Source of the DNA: Hydrogenophaga palleronii_A
Lineage (GTDB): Bacteria > Pseudomonadota > Gammaproteobacteria > Burkholderiales > Burkholderiaceae_C
Direction: 5' to 3'
Assembly: GCF_031457455.1 (NCBI RefSeq)
Contig: NZ_JAVDWU010000009.1
Span: 1-64,000 of the forward strand
DNA length: 64,000 bases
Shown: positions 54,443-63,412 of the stretch, one piece after another
How positions within the stretch are numbered: position 1 is the stretch's first letter
Layout of the letters: the number at the start of each line of letters is the position of its first letter
Notes under the pieces: model-generated
What the model saw: the letters and a program-made list of their open reading frames with translations, nothing else
What the model was told of the DNA's origin: nothing
Databases searched by the model: none
Translations under genes and position numbers: made by a program

Positions 54443-55774
54443 ATGAGACAAGAATGTGCGGACCGATTTCTCACCATTGCCGTTGTCGATACCAACGGCC
54501 TGCTGCGGGGGCAGAAGGTGGCTGCCAGCGAGCTGCCGGGCATCCTGGCCAGCGGCATGGGCATGTCGCCAGCGCAGCTGGCACTCGACCCCACCGACGT
54601 GTTCCTGAGCATGCCCGGCGTCACCGACGGAACCGGTGACTTCCACGACTGCGCACTGGCGGTGGACACCAGCAGCCGCCGAGCGATTCCCTGGGAGGTG
54701 CAGTCCGACCAGGCGCTCTACCTCGCCGAGTTCTCCGGTGACGCCCAGGCCTTCTGCCCGCGCAGCGTGCTGCGCAAGGTGCTCGACCGGGCTGCGGCCA
54801 TGGACGTTTTTCCCAAGCTCGGGTACGAGCTGGAGTTCACGCTGTTCAACGAGACCGCCGAAAGCTTGCAAGACAAGCAATATGACAACCTGCGCACCGC
54901 CACCGCCCACGCCAGCCACGACCTGGTGATCTACCAGGCTGCGCAGTCCGAGTTCTACAACGGCGTGGCCGATTTCTGCGAGCCCCTGAACATCCAACTG
55001 GCCAAGATGCACGAAGAGATCGGCGGCGGTTTCATGGAGGCCTGCGTCGCGGCCAACACGGCCATGGCCGCGGCCGACCAAGCCGTGCTGCTGAAGAACT
55101 TCCTGCGCGTGTTCGCGATGCGCCGCGGCCAGACCATTTCCTTCATGCCGCGCTGGTCGGAGCAGGCCGACAGCCAGTCCAGCCACATCCACATCTCGCT
55201 GCTGGACGGCGCCGGCGCACCTTGCTTCTGGGACGCAGACGCGGAGCACCAGATGTCCCGGCGCTTCCGGCATTTCCTTGCGGGTGTGCAGCGCTACCTG
55301 CCCGAGTTCATGCTGGTCTTTGCGCCGACGGTGAACAGCTGGCGCCGTTTCGCCGAAGGCACGTTCGCGCCGCCGGCCTTCACCTGGGGCATCGAGAACC
55401 GCACCACCTGCTTGCGCGTAGTGGGGCACAGCCCGCAATCGATCCGCGTGGAAAACCGCCTGCCGTGTGCCGACGCCAACCACTACCTGACGGCCGCCGC
55501 CAGCATCGCGGCGGGCCTGGCCGGCATCGAGGCCCGGCTGGAACCCAGCGCGCCCACCGTGGGCAACGGCTACCTGCCCGACGCCCGCCACGGACCGCCG
55601 CTGCACCACAACATGCAGGCCGCGATCGCGGCGCTGCGCGGCTCGGCCTGCGCCAAGGACTGGCTGGGCGAACGCTTTGTGGAAACCTTCAGCGCCACGC
55701 GCGAGGCGCAGTGCAAGTCGTTCGTCGGCAAGTCGCTGATCGACGAACGCCGCCGCTTCTTTGAACTCGGGTGA
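54443..55774 (+). CDS. Glutamine-synthetase-like gamma-glutamyl amine ligase
   Basis: 443 residues of the GS-III/PuuA-type glutamine synthetase family. The catalytic Glu pair is in GYELEFTLF (Glu129, Glu131), metal and glutamate ligands are in EEIGGGFMEACVA, the ATP-site histidines in SSHIHISLL and the C-terminal arginine-glutamate block in RVENRLPCADANHYL. Relatives ligate glutamate to an amine (PuuA, IpuC, aniline ligase TdnQ/AtdA1, mycobacterial PipC) rather than to ammonia, and lack the adenylylation tail of GlnA. Next to the class I amidotransferase and a P450 this is most likely a gamma-glutamyl amine ligase. Confidence 0.85.
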   Translation: MRQECADRFLTIAVVDTNGLLRGQKVAASELPGILASGMGMSPAQLALDPTDVFLSMPGVTDGTGDFHDCALAVDTSSRRAIPWEVQSDQALYLAEFSGDAQAFCPRSVLRKVLDRAAAMDVFPKLGYELEFTLFNETAESLQDKQYDNLRTATAHASHDLVIYQAAQSEFYNGVADFCEPLNIQLAKMHEEIGGGFMEACVAANTAMAAADQAVLLKNFLRVFAMRRGQTISFMPRWSEQADSQSSHIHISLLDGAGAPCFWDADAEHQMSRRFRHFLAGVQRYLPEFMLVFAPTVNSWRRFAEGTFAPPAFTWGIENRTTCLRVVGHSPQSIRVENRLPCADANHYLTAAASIAAGLAGIEARLEPSAPTVGNGYLPDARHGPPLHHNMQAAIAALRGSACAKDWLGERFVETFSATREAQCKSFVGKSLIDERRRFFELG

Positions 55775-55781
55775 GGCGAGT

Positions 55782-56528
55782 ATGCGCATTGGCATCCTCG
55801 AATGCGGCCAGACCAGCCCCGACTGGATCGAAGAACACGGTGAGATGGCCGCACCGTTCCCACCTTTCCTGCGCAGTGCCGATGCGGCGCTGGGCTTCCA
55901 GATCTACAAGGCGCACCGCAATCAACTACCGGCCACGGCCAACGAGTGCGACGCCTGGCTGGTCACCGGTAGTCCGGCCAGCGTACACGAGCGCCTGCCC
56001 TGGCAGCCGGCGCTGGCGCAGTTTCTGGTCGACGCGGTGCAGCAGCGGCCGGTGGTAGGTATCTGCTTTGGTCACCAGCTGCTGCACGATGCGCTGGGGG
56101 GCGTGGTGCAGCGCTCCGACAAGGGCTGGGGCGTGGGTGTGCAGGACTACCCGCTGCAGAGCGTGCCCGGCTGGGCACCGCCCGGTGCACCGGACGGCGA
56201 CACATTCCGCCTGATCGCGCTGCACCAGGACCAGGTGACCATGCCGGCCCCGGGCACCCGCGTGCTGGCGGGCAATGCGTTCTGTCCGCTGGGCATCACC
56301 ACCATCGGCAACAACGTGCTGACCATCCAGGCCCACCCCGAGATGACCACGCGACTGGCGCGGGCCATCTACGAATCGCAGCGCGCCGAACAAGGTGACG
56401 CGATGACCGACGCCGCCGTGCAGAGCCTGCAGACCCGCATCGACAGCCGCCCCGCAGCGCACTGGGTGCTGGCCTTTCTGCGACACCGCCTCACCAGCCT
56501 CGAGTCCACTGTCCGCCCCGCATCCTGA
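55782..56528 (+). CDS. Class I glutamine amidotransferase-type gamma-glutamyl hydrolase (TdnT/PuuD-like)
   Basis: 248 residues. The nucleophile is Cys95 in VGICFGHQLL; His185 and Glu187 in IQAHPEM complete the triad of class I glutamine amidotransferases. It is a stand-alone domain without a synthase partner other than the GS-like gene 8 bp upstream. In aniline operons the equivalent gene encodes gamma-glutamylanilide hydrolase, and PuuD cleaves gamma-glutamyl-GABA, so it probably cleaves a gamma-glutamyl amide. Confidence 0.84.
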   Translation: MRIGILECGQTSPDWIEEHGEMAAPFPPFLRSADAALGFQIYKAHRNQLPATANECDAWLVTGSPASVHERLPWQPALAQFLVDAVQQRPVVGICFGHQLLHDALGGVVQRSDKGWGVGVQDYPLQSVPGWAPPGAPDGDTFRLIALHQDQVTMPAPGTRVLAGNAFCPLGITTIGNNVLTIQAHPEMTTRLARAIYESQRAEQGDAMTDAAVQSLQTRIDSRPAAHWVLAFLRHRLTSLESTVRPAS

Positions 56529-56538
56529 AGGGAACTTC

Positions 56539-57804
56539 ATGACCTCGCTCACCACCCACCGATCACTGACCCACGTCGACCTCACCGATCCTGGCGTCTG
56601 GCACCAGGCCGTTCCCGCCGACGAGTTCACACGCCTGCGCCGCGAATCGCCCGTGGCCTGGAACGAGCGCACGGACGGCCAAAAGGGCTTCTGGGCCGTG
56701 ACCCGCTACGACGATATCGTTGCGGTGTCGGGCAACACCGGCGTGTTCTCGTCCCGCAACGGCGTGATCAGCCTGGACGACTTCGACGACGCGCAGAACG
56801 ACGCGCGCCGCACCCTGCTGGAGATGGATGCGCCCCAACACCCCAAGATGCGCATGATCACCGTGCCCGGCTTCATGCCGCGGGCGGTGGCAGCGCTGGA
56901 AGCCTCGGTGCGCAGCACCGCCGCGCGCCTGATCGACGAGTTGCTGCAGTCGCCCCAGGTGGACGTGGTGGAGGTGCTGGCCAAACAACTGCCCATCGTC
57001 ACGCTGTGCCGCGTGATGGGCATCCCGGAAGAACGGCGCGACGACATGATCCGCTGGAGCGACCAGCTGATCGGCTCCGACGACCCGGAGTTCGTCGACC
57101 CGGCCGTGGCCGTGGTCCCGGAGGCCGAGCGGCGGATGCTGCCCTTCGGGCACCCGGCCTCGCTGCAGGCCTTCGAGCTGGGCCTGCAGCTGGCGCAGGA
57201 GCGTCGCAGCCAGGGGACGGACGACATCGTCACCCGGCTGGCACTGGGCACCTGTGACGGCCGGCCGCTGTCCGACGCCGAGTTCTGCAACTACTTCCTG
57301 ATGCTGGTGGTGGCCGGCAATGAGACCACGCGCCACTCCATCTCGCATGGCATCAAAGCCTTCTGTGATTTCCCTGGCCAGTGGGCGCGCTTCCGCTCTG
57401 GCGAAGTGGATCCGCGGGTGGCTGCCGACGAGATCTTCCGCTGGGCCAGCCCGGTGCACTTCGTGCGCCGCATCGCCACCGCCGACACCGAGCTGGCGGG
57501 CGCGCAGATCGCCCGGGGCGACAAGGTGGCCATGTACTACGCCTCGGGCAACCGGGACGAGGCGCACTTCGACGCCCCGCACCAGTTCCGCATCGACCGA
57601 ACGCCCAACCACCACATGGCCTTTGGCCGTGGCGGGCCGCACTTCTGCCTGGGCACGCACGTGGCCAAGCTGCAAGTGAGCGTGCTGCTGGAGGAGATGG
57701 CCAAGCGCGTGGCATCCATGGCGCTCACTGGGCCGGCCGACCGTCTGCGCAGCAACCACGTGCACGGCATCAAGCGCCTGCCCGTGGCGTTCACCCCGGT
57801 CTGA
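56539..57804 (+). CDS. Cytochrome P450 (class I, three-component)
   Basis: 421 residues without a membrane anchor. Heme-ligand Cys370 is in FGRGGPHFCLG; the I-helix motif is VVAGNETTRHS, and the ExxR pair is in EIFRW. It starts 10 bp after the amidotransferase gene with AGGGAA 5 bases upstream. The ferredoxin reductase and ferredoxin genes downstream supply its electrons. The neighbouring amine-glutamylation genes suggest that it oxidises an amine or its gamma-glutamyl amide, such as by N-dealkylation or ring hydroxylation; substrate unproved. Confidence 0.9.
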   Translation: MTSLTTHRSLTHVDLTDPGVWHQAVPADEFTRLRRESPVAWNERTDGQKGFWAVTRYDDIVAVSGNTGVFSSRNGVISLDDFDDAQNDARRTLLEMDAPQHPKMRMITVPGFMPRAVAALEASVRSTAARLIDELLQSPQVDVVEVLAKQLPIVTLCRVMGIPEERRDDMIRWSDQLIGSDDPEFVDPAVAVVPEAERRMLPFGHPASLQAFELGLQLAQERRSQGTDDIVTRLALGTCDGRPLSDAEFCNYFLMLVVAGNETTRHSISHGIKAFCDFPGQWARFRSGEVDPRVAADEIFRWASPVHFVRRIATADTELAGAQIARGDKVAMYYASGNRDEAHFDAPHQFRIDRTPNHHMAFGRGGPHFCLGTHVAKLQVSVLLEEMAKRVASMALTGPADRLRSNHVHGIKRLPVAFTPV

Positions 57805-57811
57805 GGTGTCC

Positions 57812-59062
57812 ATGCGCACACCCCATGCCGTCATCCTGGGCGCCGGGCACGCCGCGGCGCAACTCGTGGCCAGCCTGCGCCAACAGGGCTGGCAGGGGGA
57901 GATCACCCTGGTGGGTGAAGAGCCCTTGCTGCCCTACCAGCGCCCGCCGCTGTCCAAGGCCTACCTCGCGGGCCAGATGAGCCAGCAGCAGATGCTGATC
58001 CGCAACGCCGCGGCTTACGAGAAGGCGGGTGTGAATGTCCGCCTGGGCGTGCGGGCCGAGCGCATCGACCGGGAGCAGCAGCAGGTGCACCTGGGCACCG
58101 GCGAGGTGCTGGACTACAGTGCGCTGGCCCTCACCCTGGGTGCACGCGTGCGTGAGCTTGCGGTGCCGGGCGCCCAGCTGCCCGGGGTCTTCTACCTGCG
58201 CACCATCGCCGACCTGGACCGCATCAAGGCCCATGCCGCATTGAGCGGATGCCGACGCGCGGTCATCGTGGGTGGTGGCTACATCGGCCTCGAAACCGCT
58301 GCAGGGCTGCGTCAGTTGGGCCTCTCGGTGAGCTTGCTGGAGGCCATGCCGAGGCTGCTGCAGCGCGTCACCAGTGCCGAGGTCTCGGCGTTCTACCACC
58401 GCGTGCACACCGAAGAGGGCGTGGACATCCGCTGCGACAAGAACGTGCAGCGCGTCCTCGGCGAGGCTGCGGTCACGGCGGTGCAGTGCGAGGACGGCGA
58501 GACCTTGCCGGCGGACCTGGTGATCGTCGGCATCGGCGTGCGGCCCAACGTGGAACTGGCCGCCGCTGCCGGGCTGGCCACCGGACACGGCATCCGGGTC
58601 AACGAGTTCGCCCAGACCAGCGATCCGCGCGTCGTCGCGGCCGGTGACTGCACCGAGTTCTTCAGCGAGGCCCACGGGCGAGCGCTGCGCCTGGAATCGG
58701 TGCCGCACGCCATGGCCCAGGCCACTTGTGCCGCGGCCACGCTGTGCGGCAAGTCCGTGCCCTACCGGGCCCAGCCGTGGTTCTGGTCGGATCAGTACGA
58801 CCTGAAGCTGCAGATGGCTGGCTTGTCGCAGGGTTTTGAGCAGAGCGTGGTCCGCGGAGACAGTCGCCAGGGGCGCAGCTTTTCGGTGTTCTACCTCGCA
58901 GGCGGTCGCCTGCTGGCCGTCGACTGCGTCAACCGCCCCAAGGACTTCATGCTTGGCAAGAGGCTGATCGCGGTCTCCGCAGAGATTTCAGCCCATGCGC
59001 TTGCCGACGAATCGCAGGACCTTGGCCGCTGGCTGACCAACCAAGAAACACTCATACCATGA
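57812..59062 (+). CDS. FAD-dependent ferredoxin reductase (putidaredoxin reductase-like)
   Basis: 416 residues with two dinucleotide-binding folds, FAD (AVILGAGHAAAQLV) and NADH (VIVGGGYIGLETAAGL), and an acidic C-terminal domain as in CamA. It reduces the 2Fe-2S ferredoxin encoded next. Two starts are possible: ATG 57812, used here, with GAGGT 4 bases upstream; or GTG 57806, which would add two residues. It overlaps the ferredoxin gene by 4 bp. Confidence 0.9.
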   Translation: MRTPHAVILGAGHAAAQLVASLRQQGWQGEITLVGEEPLLPYQRPPLSKAYLAGQMSQQQMLIRNAAAYEKAGVNVRLGVRAERIDREQQQVHLGTGEVLDYSALALTLGARVRELAVPGAQLPGVFYLRTIADLDRIKAHAALSGCRRAVIVGGGYIGLETAAGLRQLGLSVSLLEAMPRLLQRVTSAEVSAFYHRVHTEEGVDIRCDKNVQRVLGEAAVTAVQCEDGETLPADLVIVGIGVRPNVELAAAAGLATGHGIRVNEFAQTSDPRVVAAGDCTEFFSEAHGRALRLESVPHAMAQATCAAATLCGKSVPYRAQPWFWSDQYDLKLQMAGLSQGFEQSVVRGDSRQGRSFSVFYLAGGRLLAVDCVNRPKDFMLGKRLIAVSAEISAHALADESQDLGRWLTNQETLIP

Positions 59063-59379
59063 TCAACATCACTTTCATCGATCACCTTCAGCAGGCCACC
59101 CGCGTGCAGGCCGACGTCGGCACCTCCCTGATGCAGGCGGCCGTGGACAACAACATATCCGGCGTGGTCGGGGAGTGCGGGGGCTTCTGCTCCTGCGCCA
59201 CCTGCGTCTGCCATGTGGATGCGTCCTGGGCGGACCGGCTGGCGCCGCCCGAGGCCATGGAGAGCGCGATGCTGGAATCCGTGGCGGCCGACCGACCGAA
59301 CAGCCGTTTGTGTTGTCAAATCACTCTGAACCAGGATTTGGAAGGTCTGACGGTGCACCTGCCCGAGAGCCAGTACTGA
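59059..59379 (+). CDS. [2Fe-2S] ferredoxin (putidaredoxin/adrenodoxin type)
   Basis: 106 residues with the four cluster cysteines Cys40, Cys46, Cys49 (GECGGFCSCATC) and a later cysteine in RLCCQITL. Typical of the vertebrate-type ferredoxins that carry electrons from a FAD reductase to a P450. The ATG overlaps the reductase stop (ATGA). With the reductase and the P450 it makes a complete class I P450 chain. Confidence 0.92.
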   Translation: MINITFIDHLQQATRVQADVGTSLMQAAVDNNISGVVGECGGFCSCATCVCHVDASWADRLAPPEAMESAMLESVAADRPNSRLCCQITLNQDLEGLTVHLPESQY

Positions 59380-59453
59380 GCGGCTGGGACGAGGCGGTCA
59401 CAACCGGCGGGGCCGACAGATCCGTGTGCACACACCAGTGATCGGGCTCGTTG

Positions 59454-60155
59454 ATGGCGACTTCGGATGTCTTGGACGATTTCAAGCGGGCCCTGTTTGC
59501 CCTGATTCACCGGCTGATGCCGGTGGACGGCATCCGGTTTTTCATTTACGTGCCCTGGGCGCAGCTGCAGCAGGACAGCGCGTCACACGCTCATCTGGAC
59601 ACCATGCTGCGCCAGTACGCCGAGACCTACTGGGCGCTGGACCCGATGCACCCCTCGCGCTTCGAAGATCAGGACACGGTGGTGGTGTCGAACTCGATGC
59701 TGATGTCCGACGCCGACTGGCGCCAGAGCGAAATCTTCACCGGCTTCTACCAGCCCAACGGCCACTTCCACAACTGCGACGTGTTTCTCAAGCAGCAGGG
59801 CCGCATCGTGGCGGTGCTGTCGCTGGTGCGGCGCGACCCGGTGCAGCCCTTCACCGAGGCCGAGGTGGACAGACTCAACCAGGCCCAGCCGTTTGTGGAA
59901 TACAGCCTGGGCGCCATCCACGTCTCCAGCCGCGTCATCAGCCGCGCCAGCTTGTCGGAACTTTTTCACCTGACGCCGCGCGAAATGGATGTGGTGGAGA
60001 TCGCAGTCACAGGCGTCAGCAACAAGGCGCTGTGCAGGCACCTGGGTATTTCCCTCCCCACCCTGCGCAGCCATGTGCAGAGCATCTACGCCAAAGTCGG
60101 CGTGCGCTCCAGCTCGGAGCTGATCGCCAGGCTGGCGCCGATTCAGTTCAACTGA
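59454..60155 (+). CDS. LuxR-family transcriptional regulator
   Basis: 233 residues. The C-terminal 60 residues are a LuxR/NarL helix-turn-helix (LTPREMDVVEIAVTGVSNKALCRHLGISLPTLRSHVQSIYAKVGVRS); the N-terminal 150 are an unassigned sensor-like domain with no receiver aspartate cluster. It lies 74 bp downstream of the ferredoxin gene on the same strand, so it may be the local activator of the P450 operon. ATG 59454 is preceded in-frame by a TTG (59451). Confidence 0.8.
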   Translation: MATSDVLDDFKRALFALIHRLMPVDGIRFFIYVPWAQLQQDSASHAHLDTMLRQYAETYWALDPMHPSRFEDQDTVVVSNSMLMSDADWRQSEIFTGFYQPNGHFHNCDVFLKQQGRIVAVLSLVRRDPVQPFTEAEVDRLNQAQPFVEYSLGAIHVSSRVISRASLSELFHLTPREMDVVEIAVTGVSNKALCRHLGISLPTLRSHVQSIYAKVGVRSSSELIARLAPIQFN

Positions 60156-60334
60156 GACTCGGTGCCCAGAGTTCTCAGACAAACCTCAGTGTTGGGCATA
60201 GCCGTATCTGTTGCTCATTTGGGCTACCGCCTTCGGGGTGTGCGGCCGAATACTGATGTCCACAACCGTTTCCGGGTGGCCTTCGCGCCCTTGGGTTGCA
60301 CTTATCGCCGGCAACTGTTTATGGAGCTGCTATC

Positions 60335-61513
60335 TTGAAACCCTCAAACACCCTTTCGATCGAGGGGGGGCTCGCTGGCCCCTTGTTCACGAACCTTGCC
60401 GTGGTGGCACTGGTCGTCTTCTCAGCGCTCGCGCCGCTGCTCCTGCTGGTCGCGCCAGCGGTGGCAACGCAACTGGCCACACAGCTTGGATGGGGTCCAT
60501 CGCAGATCGGAACCTACTTTTCGGTGGAGTTGGGCGGGCTGAGTCTGGCTACTTTGCCTTCGCTGCTGTGGCTGGGCCGTGTCAATGCTCGGCACGTGGC
60601 GCTGGTGGCCGCGCTGGTCTTTGCCGGAGGCAACCTGGCGACTGCCTTGTGGATGCCCGAAGATTTCAACACCTTGTTGGCGCTGCGTGCCTTGACCGCA
60701 TTCGGAGGCGGCACGCTGATGGTGTTGTGCATGACCAGTGCCGGCGTGAGTCCGAACCGCGACCGTGTCTACGGGCTGTGGGTGCTGGGCCAATTGGTTG
60801 CTGGCGCCGTTGGGCTGTATCTGTTGCCGCAGATGTTTGACGCCCTGGGTTTGCGCAGCCTTTATGCCGCGCTGGCCATGCTCACCCTGGTCGCCATGCC
60901 GCTGATTCGTGGCTTCGATCCCTTTCTGGGCCGAGCGGCGCAGGCCGCCGCCGGGGCTCGGTTGTCCGGTGTGGGGCTGGGCGTTGCTGCATTGTCGATC
61001 GGTGGTGTTCTTGCGCTCTACCTGGCCATCGGTGGTGTTTGGACCTTTGTTGGAACAGCGGCCAGGCAAGCGGGTGTCGATGCCGCAGCTGACGGCACGC
61101 TGCTGGCACTGGCCAGCCTGATGGGCATTGCCGGTGCGGCAACCGCCTCGTGGATCGGTGATCGCTGCAACCGGTCCATCATGATGCTGGTTGGCTACGG
61201 TCTGCTCGTGCTATCGCTGGTGGGCCTCGCGCAGTGGACCACCGTTGTGGGCTACGGTGCGGCTGTATTTGCTTTCAAGTTCGCCTGGACCTTCGTGTTG
61301 CCTTTCGTGCTCGCTGCGGTGGCGAATCAAGACCCTTCCGGGCGCTTGATCTCCGGCTTGCATTTCGTCATCGGTATGGGCCTGGCTGTTGGCCCGCTGC
61401 TCGCTGGGGTGCTGCTGGAAAGGGGTGCAGGCCTGACGGTGCTGTTCCTGAGCGCAGCAGCCATCGGCGCGGTCTCTTGTGTTGCCCTATTGCGTGTGGA
61501 GCGTGCGCAATGA
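60335..61513 (+). CDS. MFS transporter
   Basis: 392 residues, about 12 membrane helices, distantly similar to the MFS protein at 15470. The TTG start at 60335 is set by GGAG (60323-60326) 8 bases upstream; an earlier in-frame TTG (60296) lacks such a site. It overlaps the next gene (ATGA), so it is probably the carrier for whatever the deacetylase-like enzyme handles. Confidence 0.8.
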   Translation: MKPSNTLSIEGGLAGPLFTNLAVVALVVFSALAPLLLLVAPAVATQLATQLGWGPSQIGTYFSVELGGLSLATLPSLLWLGRVNARHVALVAALVFAGGNLATALWMPEDFNTLLALRALTAFGGGTLMVLCMTSAGVSPNRDRVYGLWVLGQLVAGAVGLYLLPQMFDALGLRSLYAALAMLTLVAMPLIRGFDPFLGRAAQAAAGARLSGVGLGVAALSIGGVLALYLAIGGVWTFVGTAARQAGVDAAADGTLLALASLMGIAGAATASWIGDRCNRSIMMLVGYGLLVLSLVGLAQWTTVVGYGAAVFAFKFAWTFVLPFVLAAVANQDPSGRLISGLHFVIGMGLAVGPLLAGVLLERGAGLTVLFLSAAAIGAVSCVALLRVERAQ

Positions 61514-62646
61514 ATCCACTTTCGAAAAACGACACCATGCCACGAACCGCCTTCTTCACGGATGAACGAACCTTCTGGCACAGCGGCGGGTTGCACGCAC
61601 TGGTGCTGCCTGTGGGGGGCTGGGTACAACCGCCATCGGCGGCAGCATTCGCCGAGTCCCCCGACTCCAAGCGACGCTTGTTGTCCCTGGTCCAAGTTTC
61701 CGGCTTGGCGGACGCCCTGCATGTGTGCAGCGCGCCACCGGCTTCTGATGAAGACTTGCGGCGCATCCATCCGGCCGAGTACCTGGCTCGCTTCAAGGCA
61801 CTGAGCGACGCGGGTGGTGGTGATCTCAGCGGCTCTGCGCCTTTCGGCCCGGGCAGCTACGAGATCGCGGCCCTCTCTGCGGGGCTGGCGCTCGGCGCGA
61901 TGGACGCGGTGCTGACCGGCCAGGCGCGCAATGCCTTCTCGCTGTCCCGACCGCCGGGGCACCATTGCCTGCGTGACACCCCGATGGGTTTTTGCCTGCT
62001 GGCCAACATACCCGTCGCTATCGAAGCCGCTCGCAAGAACCACGGCCTGGGTCGCGTGGCCGTGATCGATTGGGACGTTCACCATGGCAATGGCACCCAA
62101 TCGATCTATTACGACGACCCGAACACGCTCACCCTGTCGCTCCACCAGGATCGTTGTTTTCCACCGGGCTACAGCGGTGCTCAAGACCGCGGCGAGGGCG
62201 CAGGACTCGGGGCCAACATCAACATCCCGTTGCCCCCTGGCTGTGGCCATGAAGCCTATCTCCATGCGTTCGATCGCATCGTCCTGCCAGCGCTCGATGC
62301 CTTTCAGCCGGAACTCATTGTGGTTGCCAGTGGCCTGGATGCCAACGGCGTCGACCCCCTTGCCCGCATGCTGCTGCACAGCGAGAGCTTCCGAGCCATG
62401 ACGCGCCTGACGCAAGAGGCCGCGCAGCGCCATTGCGGGGGGCGTCTGGTGATCGTGCACGAGGGCGGATATGCAGAAGCTTATGTGCCCTTCTGCGGAC
62501 ATGCCATTGTCGAGGTCCTGGCGGGCGTGCGCACGGAAGTGTCCGATCCGGCGTTGGAGTTGCTCATCGCCCAACAGCCCAGCGAGCCCCTGGTGGCCTT
62601 TCAGCGCCAATGGATCGATGCACTGGCAGACCAGCTTCTGGGGTAG
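61510..62646 (+). CDS. Histone-deacetylase-family amidohydrolase (acetylpolyamine amidohydrolase-like)
   Basis: 378 residues of the arginase/deacetylase fold. The RPPGHH histidine pair, the zinc ligands in DWDVHHGNGTQ and the Asp in SGLDANGVD form the active site of bacterial HDAC-like enzymes, which hydrolyse N-acetyl groups from acetylpolyamines or similar amides. It is coupled to the MFS gene by a 4-bp overlap. Its place just after the amine-oxidising P450 cluster is suggestive but not proof of a shared pathway. Confidence 0.87.
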   Translation: MNPLSKNDTMPRTAFFTDERTFWHSGGLHALVLPVGGWVQPPSAAAFAESPDSKRRLLSLVQVSGLADALHVCSAPPASDEDLRRIHPAEYLARFKALSDAGGGDLSGSAPFGPGSYEIAALSAGLALGAMDAVLTGQARNAFSLSRPPGHHCLRDTPMGFCLLANIPVAIEAARKNHGLGRVAVIDWDVHHGNGTQSIYYDDPNTLTLSLHQDRCFPPGYSGAQDRGEGAGLGANINIPLPPGCGHEAYLHAFDRIVLPALDAFQPELIVVASGLDANGVDPLARMLLHSESFRAMTRLTQEAAQRHCGGRLVIVHEGGYAEAYVPFCGHAIVEVLAGVRTEVSDPALELLIAQQPSEPLVAFQRQWIDALADQLLG

Positions 62647-62726
62647 CGGCTCCACGCGAACGCCTTGGCAGGGGAGGTTGCCGCGATGACTGTGGCGCGT
62701 GGGTGTGCTGGCTCGCTTCGCGCCGC

Positions 62727-63362
62727 TCACACGATGGACAGAATTTCCTCCACAGGTCGGCGCGTCTTTCGTGGCCAATTGCCCTGTCCAGGACGTCCAA
62801 TGGCCACCAACATCACGGGCAGTTCGGTCGCGCTGATGCCGAACTCGGCGCAGACGGCCTCGGCATCGAATCCACCCATCGGCGCACTGGCCAACCCCAT
62901 GGCCTGGGCCGCTGTCATCAGCGTCATGGCCGCAAGCGATGCCGATCGAATGGCCTCGTCGCGCTGCTTCGCAGGCTTGCCGCGCATGCCCCTTTCGGTG
63001 TCGCTCGCCCATGCTTCCAGACCTTCCTGGTCGAGGTAGCCGGCATCGAGCATGGGCTTCATGTTGGCGCGGATCCGCTCGTGGCCATTGAGGGCGCCGA
63101 TGACGATGACCGTCACAGCGGCCTGCGTCACCTGATGCTGACCGTAGGACAGGCAGCGCAATTTTTCCTTGCGGGCGGCAGACTTCACCGCGATGAAGCG
63201 CCAGTTCTGCAGGTTGTAGGAACTGGGCGCCTCGCAGGCGTAGCCGATGAGTTCGGTGACCTGGTTGTCGTCGATGGCGAACGCCGGGTCGAAGTGGCCG
63301 GTGGAGACGCGGGCGCGAATCAGTTCGAGGGCTTGCGCGCAGGTGTCGAGTTGAAGGGGCAT
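62727..63362 (-). CDS. Nitroreductase-family FMN oxidoreductase
   Basis: 211 residues of the NADPH-dependent nitroreductase family with RARVSTGHFDPAFAI at the FMN-binding N-terminus, CEAPSSYNLQNWRF, and the family ending LPVMLVAIGRPGQGNWPRKTRRP. It reduces nitro compounds, quinones or flavins. It lies 50 bp downstream of the cytochrome b561 gene and ends 80 bp from the convergent deacetylase gene. Confidence 0.87.
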   Translation of the reverse strand: MPLQLDTCAQALELIRARVSTGHFDPAFAIDDNQVTELIGYACEAPSSYNLQNWRFIAVKSAARKEKLRCLSYGQHQVTQAAVTVIVIGALNGHERIRANMKPMLDAGYLDQEGLEAWASDTERGMRGKPAKQRDEAIRSASLAAMTLMTAAQAMGLASAPMGGFDAEAVCAEFGISATELPVMLVAIGRPGQGNWPRKTRRPVEEILSIV

Positions 63363-63412
63363 GGGCGGTTCTGGCTGGATGGTGGGTTGTGGTGATGACA
63401 GAGTCGGTGGGC

